7,676 nucleotides of DNA from an uncultured Selenomonadales bacterium (GTDB lineage Bacteria; Bacillota; Negativicutes; Selenomonadales; Selenomonadaceae): NCBI GenBank assembly GCA_947305445.1, contig CAMZDU010000043.1, forward strand, positions 1 to 7,676, given 5' to 3'. This document shows positions 1 to 5,674 of the stretch, piece by piece. The notes beneath the pieces were generated by a model. That model saw nothing but the letters and a program-made list of their open reading frames with translations. It was not told the DNA's origin and ran no database searches. The position numbers were made by a program, and so were the translations under genes. Numbering within the stretch: position 1 is the stretch's first letter; each line of letters opens with the position of its first letter.

Positions 1-2
1 TC

Positions 3-95
3 TGCGGTGCGGGTGAGTGCACGGGTCAAGCCCACTGCGAAACGGTTACACTGTTGGCAAGTCACGTACCGTTGATATTGATTACACTTTTTTAA
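3..95 (+). CDS. Possible C-terminal tail of a TnpB-family protein (partial)
   Basis: An open frame enters from the left edge and ends at TAA 93-95, giving 30 residues that begin CGAGECTGQAHCETVT. TnpB proteins of IS200/IS605 elements often end in a short variable tail that starts with a Cys-Gly pair, after the zinc finger and the last RuvC aspartate. This tail fits that pattern but contains no catalytic residue, so the match is weak on its own. Support comes from the terminal hairpin that follows within 60 bases. If the frame is wrong, nothing else in the first 95 bases is recognisable. Confidence 0.38.
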   Translation, partial: CGAGECTGQAHCETVTLLASHVPLILITLF

Positions 96-148
96 CGTGG
101 TAGTCCTCCACAATCAGAATATATCTTTTTGAGTTTACAAAGTCAATT

Positions 149-190
149 GGCGATTCATTCCCCGCTTATAGAATCGGGGGTTTTCTCGCC
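149..190 (+). repeat. Terminal hairpin of the IS200/IS605-type right end
   Basis: GGCGA at 149-153 pairs with TCGCC at 186-190, and CCCCG at 160-164 pairs with CGGGG at 175-179 around a 10-base loop, leaving an internal loop between the two stems. Subterminal imperfect hairpins of this kind are recognised by the Y1 transposase TnpA and also form the 3' scaffold of the omegaRNA. The G-run followed by TTTTC also makes it a possible weak terminator for transcription coming from the left, which would insulate the promoter at 237-265. Confidence 0.6.
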
Positions 191-236
191 TATTTTTGGA
201 TAAAATTTCAGTAGAGAATAAAGCGAATTATCGAGT

Positions 237-265
237 TTGACATAACATTTTCTGCGGGGTAAAAT
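237..265 (+). promoter_or_regulatory. Sigma-70-type promoter for the transferase/glycosyltransferase operon
   Basis: A perfect -35 box TTGACA (237-242) is separated by exactly 17 bases from a -10 box TAAAAT (260-265, five of six consensus bases). Transcription would start near 272, leaving a leader of about 30 bases before the ATG at 302. No operator-like inverted repeat is evident around it, so expression may be largely constitutive. The -35 box begins 46 bases beyond the end of the hairpin at 149-190. Confidence 0.75.
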
Positions 266-301
266 CATTGCCGTTTACAAAATTTCGGAAAAGAGATCTG
301 C

Positions 302-2164
302 ATGTCCGACTCGAAAAAATTTTTACTGTGCGCGGGGCTGTATTATTACCTGTGCGAAGTGTTTTACATTGACATAGGCCAACCCGCCGCGCCGCAATAT
401 TTTTTGCCGCCGATACCTGTGACAGTCGCGCTTTTGTGTCTGATTCAGTACGCGTCGGGCACGGAGATATTTAACCGCCGACACCTGCCGAATTTATTGA
501 CAGGCCTCGCCTGGTGCGCGACGTTTCCTCTGCTTTACACGTGGACTTATCAGCGGCAATGGTTCATGTCGCTGATTTATTACGACTTCGCTGTCGGCAC
601 GGCGATTTTTATTTTTTTGACGGGCGCGCTGATAATTTTTCGTTCGCCAAAAATAATTTGCGCGTTGAATTTAACCTTCCGACTGATTCCGCTGGTCGAG
701 GTTATTTACTATTGCATGACGTGGCATTGTTTGTCGCCGGCGTCACTCATGGCAATTTATCTGACAAATTGGCACGAGGCGGGCGAATTTATCCGCGCAA
801 TGATAGGATTGCCGACTGCTACGATAATTGTCCTGCTCGTCGGATTTGCGATGCAGTTGGACTACAAGTCGCACAAAAAATTTTTGCAGACGTTGACGGT
901 CGACACGGAACGAATTGCCGCCGCCGCGATTGCCATGTTTTGCAGTTTCGCCGCGCTGATTTATTACGCGCCGCAAACTTCAATGGCCGGACTTTGGAAA
1001 ACTGTCACCGATTATGCCGAACAAACTCAGCTGTACTCGAAAGATCGCGCCGCCCGTCTGACCGATTTGGAAATCGACGCCGCGAACGCTTTGCCCGCCA
1101 AAGTCAACGGCACCGTTATTTTCGTCATCGGCGAGAGCGCGAGCCGAACTTACATGCACGCTTACAATCCCGACTTCCCCTTCGACAATACACCGTGGTT
1201 GGATTTCATTGGCAACGCGCAAGGCGTAATGCGCAATGAAAATCTTCCTGCCGACGCAAAAATTAATCCCGATTACTCCGCGACGCCGGAGAACACTCCC
1301 AACTTGACGCCCGCCGACGGAAAATTTATCGTCTTCAAAAATGTTTACGCCTCGTGGACGCAAACGGTGCCCGTGCTCCAACGCGCATTGACCGAGCAAA
1401 GTCAATACAACGACAAAGAATTTTTCGATTCGGTCTCAATCGTCGACGCCGCACGCAAAGCCGGTTACAAAACTTATTGGTTCAGCAATCAAGGCCGTTA
1501 CGGCGAATTCGACAGCGCGATAACTTTGGTAGCGAAGACAGCTGACGTTTCCGATTGGACTGACGACGCGTTCGACTTCTCCGAGCTGGAGGACGAAGTG
1601 TTGCTGAAGTTTTTCAAGTGCGTCAATCCGAATGAAAATAATTTTATCGTCTTCCACTTGATGGGCAGTCACATTTACTACAACAGCCGCTATCCGCGAC
1701 GATTTAAAAAATGGGTCACGAGCGACGGCACTGGAATGATGTTGGCGGCTCCGAGCTACGCGAATTCGATTTTGTATACCGACTTCGTGCTGTCGAAGAT
1801 TTTCGACTACGCCAAAGAAAATTTAAATTTGCAGGCGATGATTTATTTTTCCGACCACGGCGAAGACTTAGAAATTTCGCACAACCCCGACGTCTTCAGA
1901 TTCGAGATGTTGCGTGTGCCGATGTTTGTTTATGTGTCGTCCGCTTACGAAAAAATTTTCCCCGAAAAAGTTTCGACGCTCGACTGTCGCCGCGCAGAAT
2001 ATTTTACCAACGACATGTTTTACGATACTTTTTGCGGTATAATAAACGCGCCGTCAAATCGTTACGACGCCGCGCAGGATTTTTCCTCCGCCGCGTACAA
2101 ATTCACACGCGCCACGTTGACGACGATGCTCGGCCAACACAAACTTACCGAAGACGAGGAGTGA
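302..2164 (+). CDS. EptA-like phosphoethanolamine transferase (sulfatase/alkaline phosphatase fold)
   Basis: This is a membrane-anchored enzyme expected to move phosphoethanolamine from phosphatidylethanolamine onto a surface acceptor such as lipid A, core sugar or another glycan, on the outer face of the inner membrane. The first ~225 residues hold six or seven hydrophobic segments (about 8-24, 35-52, 64-80, 90-113, 118-140, 168-186, 204-223). The rest is a soluble hydrolase-fold domain. Visible catalytic motifs are GESASR at 277-282 (metal-binding Glu278, nucleophile position Ser279), HLMGSH at 452-457, SDHGE at 517-521 (metal-binding Asp518, His519) and His527. At 620 residues it is longer than the usual ~540-560, with extra sequence around 305-342. 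The paired cysteines of EptA are not evident. The ATG is preceded by a weak purine-rich site (288-296). The acceptor cannot be read from sequence, and a sulfatase or phosphoglycerol transferase relative is less likely. Confidence 0.82.
   Translation: MSDSKKFLLCAGLYYYLCEVFYIDIGQPAAPQYFLPPIPVTVALLCLIQYASGTEIFNRRHLPNLLTGLAWCATFPLLYTWTYQRQWFMSLIYYDFAVGTAIFIFLTGALIIFRSPKIICALNLTFRLIPLVEVIYYCMTWHCLSPASLMAIYLTNWHEAGEFIRAMIGLPTATIIVLLVGFAMQLDYKSHKKFLQTLTVDTERIAAAAIAMFCSFAALIYYAPQTSMAGLWKTVTDYAEQTQLYSKDRAARLTDLEIDAANALPAKVNGTVIFVIGESASRTYMHAYNPDFPFDNTPWLDFIGNAQGVMRNENLPADAKINPDYSATPENTPNLTPADGKFIVFKNVYASWTQTVPVLQRALTEQSQYNDKEFFDSVSIVDAARKAGYKTYWFSNQGRYGEFDSAITLVAKTADVSDWTDDAFDFSELEDEVLLKFFKCVNPNENNFIVFHLMGSHIYYNSRYPRRFKKWVTSDGTGMMLAAPSYANSILYTDFVLSKIFDYAKENLNLQAMIYFSDHGEDLEISHNPDVFRFEMLRVPMFVYVSSAYEKIFPEKVSTLDCRRAEYFTNDMFYDTFCGIINAPSNRYDAAQDFSSAAYKFTRATLTTMLGQHKLTEDEE
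2157..2161 (+). promoter_or_regulatory. Ribosome binding site AGGAG that decides the glycosyltransferase start
   Basis: AGGAG lies in the last codons of the upstream gene and overlaps its final Glu codon up to the stop. It is 8 bases from GTG at 2170 and would be unusable for the in-frame GTG at 2161, whose first base is the last G of the motif. This favours the 2170 start and suggests translational coupling to the transferase. Confidence 0.7.
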
Positions 2165-2169
2165 TTGTC

Positions 2170-3282
2170 GTGAAAGAACTGCCCGCAATCTCCGTGATAA
2201 TTCCAATGTACAACGCGGACAAATATGTCGGCGAATGTCTTGACAGCATTTTGGCGCAGACGTTCCAAGATTTTGAGGTTATCGTTGTCAACGACTGCTC
2301 CACCGACTCAAGCCGCGCAGTCGTCGAAAATTACGCGCCAAAATTTGGCGAGCGACTTAAACTCACGCACACGAAAAAAAATTCCGGTTGCGGTGGCGTG
2401 CCCAGGAACGTCGGTTTGCCATTCGCACGCGGAGAGTATATTTCTTTTTTGGATGCCGACGACACAATCACACCGACGGCTTTTGAAGAGCTTTATAACA
2501 TTGCCAAAAATTTTGACGCCGATGTTGTCGCTTGCGAAAGATATTACGAAGTGCCCGACAAATTTTGGAATGATACCGACTTCCGCAGACAACTTCAACC
2601 GTTCACGTGGCGTAGCGGCGAATTTGTCACACAGCCGACGTTGTTGACCGAAAATCTTTCCGAGCGCGTGCGAATATACAACGAAGTCGGTTTTTTGTGG
2701 AATTTGTGGTCGAAACTCATTCGTCGAGATTTTGTCGTCGACAATGAAATTACCTTCGCCACTTCCACAATAGCCGAAGATTTTATCTTCACGAGCTGTT
2801 TGGCTTTCACGGCGAAAAAATTTGTTCTCGTGCCAAATGTCGTCAACTACTACAGGCTCACCGAAGAATCAATTTCACACACGGCGGACAAAGGCGGCAA
2901 ATATTTTCGTAAGTACGTACGAGCATTGACGAAATCTTTTGCTCATCTCGACGAATTTTTGAGCGGAAGGGATTTTTTCCGCCAGAATCCAAACATGAAA
3001 TATTTGGTGTTGGAACGATTGTTAAATGAAATTTTAAATTATATTCTTTACATGTACGAACAAACTCCCGCGCACGAGTTCGACGAGATTGTTCGCGAAG
3101 AGTTTTCCGGCGAAGACATCGTCGCGTTGGCGGCACTGCTTTTCAACACGGGAAATCTTTATCGCGTCCGACTTATCGAAAACCTCGGTCGGGTCTCGAA
3201 GTTGGAAAAAATTATTCGCGAGGACAAAACTTACATTGCGGAGCTGGAAAATTTTATCGCGCAATCACAAAGGCATGTCTGA
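2170..3282 (+). CDS. Family 2 glycosyltransferase (GT-A fold)
   Basis: This is an inverting sugar transferase that uses a nucleotide-sugar donor in the cytoplasm, of the type that builds capsule, LPS or other surface glycans. The N-terminal GT-A domain begins at once with ISVIIPMYN (residues 8-16). The nucleotide-binding stretch VIVVNDCSTDSS (37-48) follows, then the metal-binding DADD (95-98) after FL. A downstream ED pair (203-204) is in the usual catalytic-base position, and the RLTEESISH segment (229-237) is also typical of the family. The C-terminal 30 residues are charged and heptad-like (about 340-365), probably a short coiled coil. It has 370 residues and no membrane segment. It starts 5 bases after the stop of the phosphoethanolamine transferase and shares its promoter, which points to joint surface decoration. 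Donor and acceptor are unknown. An in-frame extension back to 1711 overlaps the upstream gene and was rejected. Confidence 0.88.
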   Translation: MKELPAISVIIPMYNADKYVGECLDSILAQTFQDFEVIVVNDCSTDSSRAVVENYAPKFGERLKLTHTKKNSGCGGVPRNVGLPFARGEYISFLDADDTITPTAFEELYNIAKNFDADVVACERYYEVPDKFWNDTDFRRQLQPFTWRSGEFVTQPTLLTENLSERVRIYNEVGFLWNLWSKLIRRDFVVDNEITFATSTIAEDFIFTSCLAFTAKKFVLVPNVVNYYRLTEESISHTADKGGKYFRKYVRALTKSFAHLDEFLSGRDFFRQNPNMKYLVLERLLNEILNYILYMYEQTPAHEFDEIVREEFSGEDIVALAALLFNTGNLYRVRLIENLGRVSKLEKIIREDKTYIAELENFIAQSQRHV

Positions 3283-3288
3283 CGGTCG

Positions 3289-3322
3289 AAATTTTCTGCC
3301 GCGACGATTCGGCAAAATTTTT
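3289..3322 (+). terminator. Terminator-like hairpin after the glycosyltransferase
   Basis: GCCG (3298-3301) pairs with CGGC (3310-3313) around an 8-base loop. Beyond a two-base bulge, AAATTTT (3289-3295) pairs with AAAATTT (3314-3320), and the structure ends in a T run to 3322. It begins 6 bases after the glycosyltransferase stop. The GC core is short, so termination may be partial. It is followed by the separate promoter of the next gene, which is consistent with a transcription-unit boundary. Confidence 0.5.
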
Positions 3323-3342
3323 CAGATTATCTTTAACAAACC

Positions 3343-3371
3343 TTGTCGCAATGGTAACTGTATGTTATAAT
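3343..3371 (+). promoter_or_regulatory. Extended -10 promoter for the TAXI binding protein gene
   Basis: A perfect TATAAT (3366-3371) is preceded by TG at 3363-3364 in the extended -10 position. A four-of-six -35 box TTGTCG (3343-3348) sits 17 bases upstream of the -10. The expected start near 3378 gives a leader of about 40 bases containing an A-tract/T-tract (3379-3389) and a strong AGGAG (3404-3408). Together these suggest high expression, as is common for binding lipoproteins. Confidence 0.75.
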
Positions 3372-3417
3372 TCGCACGAAAAAATTTTTCCCCATTTATC
3401 GAGAGGAGTGTTTCATC

Positions 3418-4374
3418 ATGAGGTTGCCCAAAATTTTTAGGCGGATCGCAACGGTCGTATGTGCCTTGGCGTTGGCGGTCGGCATTGCGGGTTGCGGCGG
3501 CGGCGAAAAAGAGCAATTCATTAACATCGCCACCGGTGGAACAGCAGGCACTTATTATCCAATCGGCGGAGCAATAGCCGAAGTTTTGAACAAAAACGGC
3601 ATGAATGCCAGTGCGCAATCTACCGGCGCGTCCGTTGCCAATATCAACATGCTCAAAGACAAGCAGGTTGAACTCGCAATCGTACAGAACGACATAACTT
3701 ATTACGCCGTCAACGGACAGGAAATGTTTAAAGACAGCGGCAAAGTTGAAAATCTCTTCGGTATCGCGTCGCTATATCCCGAAACATGTCAATTCGTCGT
3801 GCGCGAAGATTCGGGTATCAAATCCATTAACGATCTTAGAGGCAAACGCGTTGCAGTCGGTGCGGCCGGCTCCGGTGCGGAGGCCAACGCTCGCCAGATT
3901 CTCGAAGCTTACGGTATCACTTATGACGACGTGGAAGAACAATTCCTTTCCTTCGCCGAAGGTGCTTACGCGATTAAAGACGGCACCGTTGATGCGGCGT
4001 TCGTGACGGCAGGTTATCCTACGGCCTCCGTGCAAGACGTTGCCGCGCAAAACAAAATTCGCCTCTTGCCCATCGACGACGAGCAGATAAAAATTCTCTC
4101 CGAGAAGTATCCGTTCTACACGAAAACTACCGTACCCGTCGGCACTTACCAGGGCTTTGACGAAGAAGTTCAGACTGTCAGCGTCATGGCAATTCTCATT
4201 GCAAACGATAAAATCGACGCGGCTCTCGGCGAAAAAATCACCAAGGCCATTTTCGACAACGTAGACAAAATTGCGGCGGCTCACTCGGCCGGCAAAAACA
4301 TCACCAAGGCCAACGCACTCGAAGCCATGGACTTTATCAAAATGAACGAAGGCGCAAACAAAGTTCTCAAATAA
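3418..4374 (+). CDS. TAXI-family TRAP transporter substrate-binding lipoprotein
   Basis: This is the extracytoplasmic receptor of a TRAP transporter; it captures an organic anion and hands it to the permease. The N-terminus is a lipoprotein signal: basic MRLPKIFRRI, a hydrophobic core, and lipobox IAGC with Cys26 as the lipidated residue. The mature protein opens with IATGGTAGTYYPIGGAIAE (37-55), the hallmark of the TAXI (TRAP-associated extracytoplasmic immunogenic) family. Other family segments are VGAAGSGAEANAR (147-159) and AAFVTAGYP (193-201). The length of 318 residues is typical. AGGAG lies 9 bases from the ATG. The gene has its own promoter and terminator. Its natural partner, the fused permease, is at 5675-7588 on the other strand. 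Known or proposed TAXI ligands include glutamate and other carboxylates; the ligand here cannot be told from sequence. Confidence 0.93.
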   Translation: MRLPKIFRRIATVVCALALAVGIAGCGGGEKEQFINIATGGTAGTYYPIGGAIAEVLNKNGMNASAQSTGASVANINMLKDKQVELAIVQNDITYYAVNGQEMFKDSGKVENLFGIASLYPETCQFVVREDSGIKSINDLRGKRVAVGAAGSGAEANARQILEAYGITYDDVEEQFLSFAEGAYAIKDGTVDAAFVTAGYPTASVQDVAAQNKIRLLPIDDEQIKILSEKYPFYTKTTVPVGTYQGFDEEVQTVSVMAILIANDKIDAALGEKITKAIFDNVDKIAAAHSAGKNITKANALEAMDFIKMNEGANKVLK

Positions 4375-4405
4375 TTTTACGGACGATAAATTTTTACACG
4401 CACAA

Positions 4406-4449
4406 AAAATCCCCGGCAGTTTTGCGGCAAGCAGACGACCGGGGATTTT
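4406..4449. terminator. Strong bidirectional rho-independent terminator
   Basis: AAAATCCCCGG (4406-4416) is perfectly complementary to CCGGGGATTTT (4439-4449), an 11 bp stem with a 22-base loop. A-rich and T-rich flanks lie on the two sides, so it reads as a terminator on either strand. It sits between two convergent genes, 32 bases after the stop at 4374 and 3 bases from the stop of the minus-strand gene at 4453, so it serves both. Confidence 0.88.
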
Positions 4450-4452
4450 GAT

Positions 4453-5397
4453 TTACATAATTGACGCGGCGAAGTCAGCACAAATTTTTTCGAGATAATC
4501 GCGTCGTTTCAGAACGGTAAGCCATTCGTCGGGAATTGCCTCGACGCCGTAGAAAATTCCCGCAAGCCCGCCGGCAACAGCTGCAGTCGTGTCGGTGTCT
4601 TCACCGAGATTGACGGCCTTGAGCGCGAGCGATTTATAATCGTCAGTGTTTAGCAGACACCACAAAGCCGCCTCCAACGTGCACACGACGTAACCCGCCG
4701 CAGAAATTTTTTCCTCCGGCAACGCGGCAAAATTTTCGTCGCAGAGCCGCGAAAAGTGCTCGAACGCCTCCGCGGTGCCGTAAAAATTTTTGGCGTCGTC
4801 CATGCCCAGCGCGAAGGCCTCCGAAATATTTTTTCCGCCTAAAAGTTGCGCGGCAATCAGCGAATAAATTCCGCAAGCAATTTGGCTGATGATGTGCCCG
4901 TGAGTGAGCGCGGAGAACTCGTGAATAATTTTCAACTCGTCGGCGGCAATTTTTCCGCGTGTGGCGAAAAGATATGTCGTCGCGGGCAAAATCCTCATCA
5001 GTGCACCGTTGCCGTTGGAAGATTCTTCGATCGCGCCGCATTTGTCGGCCGGCAAAAGTTTTCGGGCAAAGCGAATGATTGCTGAACGAGTCGTGTTGCC
5101 GATGTCGAAGCGTTCGCCGTTGGCCGTGAAGTTGCCGTGCTCGTACCAGTGCAAAAAATTTCTCATGATGTCAACGTAATCAATCTTGCGTCGCCGCGAG
5201 ATACTTTCCATTGCCGCCACGGTCAAGCTCGTGTCGTCGGACCAAGTTCCGGCCGGTTGATTCCACGAGCCGAAGCCGCGCATGCCCGTTACGGGGTCAG
5301 ACTTCAAAGTTATACGCGATTCAAATTCGACCGGCACGCCCAGCGCATCGCCGACCGCCAAACCGAGAAGCATTCCGTTCAAAATTTTTGCGTCCAT
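4453..5397 (-). CDS. ADP-ribosylglycohydrolase family protein (DraG/ARH-like)
   Basis: This is a predicted dinuclear-metal hydrolase that releases ADP-ribose from a modified acceptor, classically ADP-ribosylarginine in DraG. The family motifs are present in order: GMLLGLAVGDALG (8-20), GTWSDDTSL (50-58, metal ligands at Asp54/Asp55), DIGNTT (98-103), NGNGALMRI (128-136), THGH (165-168) and GEDTDTTAA (265-273, metal ligands Asp267/Asp269). All expected metal residues are intact, so it is probably active. It has 314 residues and no signal or membrane segment, so it is cytoplasmic. The ATG has GGAAGG 9 bases upstream (5407-5412). No ADP-ribosyltransferase or nitrogenase gene is in the window, so the DraT-DraG role is unsupported. 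The substrate could be protein, nucleic acid or a small ADP-ribose conjugate. It lies downstream of the permease on the same strand, across a 277-base gap. Confidence 0.88.
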   Translation of the reverse strand: MDAKILNGMLLGLAVGDALGVPVEFESRITLKSDPVTGMRGFGSWNQPAGTWSDDTSLTVAAMESISRRRKIDYVDIMRNFLHWYEHGNFTANGERFDIGNTTRSAIIRFARKLLPADKCGAIEESSNGNGALMRILPATTYLFATRGKIAADELKIIHEFSALTHGHIISQIACGIYSLIAAQLLGGKNISEAFALGMDDAKNFYGTAEAFEHFSRLCDENFAALPEEKISAAGYVVCTLEAALWCLLNTDDYKSLALKAVNLGEDTDTTAAVAGGLAGIFYGVEAIPDEWLTVLKRRDYLEKICADFAASIM

Positions 5398-5674
5398 GTC
5401 GTCACGCCTTCCAATCGTTTAATCCGTGCGAACAGCATCGCATTGAAGTTATCTTTCTGTTAACGCCGGAAATATCCTTTTGACGCTTCGGAATAATTTA
5501 GCGGGCAGGAGAAATTCTTTCAAAGCCAAAGTTTGCGGCGGAAAGATTCGACTGCCAATCGCCTTCCAAACTTCTTACGGCGCATTTCGGTGAAAAATTT
5601 TTTTTAGAGGAATTGAATTGCCAAGACGATTGACACGACTGCGTACAAAAAAATTTTCGGCGATTCTTCAAGCG
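5398..5674. other. Intergenic gap between the permease and the ADP-ribosylglycohydrolase
   Basis: No convincing gene is seen in these 277 bases. On the minus strand they contain a weak promoter candidate (5495-5523) and a TTG-initiated frame of 57 codons (5498-5671) with no ribosome binding site. There are two A-tract/T-tracts (5593-5604 and 5647-5657). The decamer CGCCTTCCAA occurs twice, at 5405-5414 and 5560-5569; the first copy is the ribosome binding region of the hydrolase. No clear GC-rich terminator follows the permease stop, so read-through into the hydrolase is possible. Confidence 0.5.
5495..5523 (-). promoter_or_regulatory. Weak candidate promoter for the ADP-ribosylglycohydrolase
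   Basis: Read on the minus strand, TTGAAA (5523-5518) and TAAATT (5500-5495, four of six consensus bases) are 17 bases apart. The start would be near 5488, leaving a leader of about 90 bases. The match is modest and such pairs occur by chance in AT-rich gaps. Confidence 0.3.

Larger units (their letters stand above)
1..190 (+). mobile_element. Right end of an IS200/IS605-type (TnpB) element, truncated by the window edge
   Basis: This stretch has the layout expected at the 3' end of an IS200/IS605 or IS1341-like element. A short reading frame runs in from the left edge and stops at 93-95. A small hairpin follows (GTGG 97-100 with CCAC 108-111), then an AT-rich stretch and a terminal hairpin at 149-190. 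In this family the TnpB 3' end and the right end together encode the omegaRNA, and the DNA just past the right end serves as guide. That family knowledge would put the guide at about 191-210. The left end, any TnpA and the body of TnpB lie outside the window, so identification rests on the tail and hairpin architecture. A chromosomal gene end followed by a terminator is the main alternative. Confidence 0.5.

Noticed and set aside
514..1239. Plus-strand 241-codon frame inside the transferase gene
   Set aside because: It is a frame shadow: rich in Arg, Asp and His with no hydrophobic segments or motifs, while the overlapping frame has clear membrane segments and catalytic motifs.
980..1405. Minus-strand 141-codon frame opposite the transferase catalytic region
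   Set aside because: No ribosome site, no recognisable domain, and it lies antisense to conserved coding sequence.
1711..2169. In-frame upstream extension of the glycosyltransferase
   Set aside because: It overlaps the C-terminal half of the transferase, encodes Arg-rich low-quality sequence with no family match, and the GT-A domain starts right after GTG 2170, which has its own AGGAG.
3772..4284. Minus-strand 170-codon frame opposite the TAXI gene
   Set aside because: Its length comes from the codon bias of the real gene; no ribosome site or motif, and the sense frame is a clear TAXI receptor.
4417..4438. Long terminator loop as a possible small RNA or recombination site
   Set aside because: The loop has no stable internal stem and no sequence symmetry; a plain bidirectional terminator explains the locus.
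5405..5569. Direct repeat CGCCTTCCAA (5405-5414 and 5560-5569) as a regulatory element
   Set aside because: Only ten bases, one copy is simply the ribosome binding region of the hydrolase, and there is no flanking symmetry.
5527..5589. Minus-strand micro-ORF of about 21 codons, ATG near 5584, very basic
   Set aside because: No ribosome binding site, too short to judge, and no reason to prefer it over chance.
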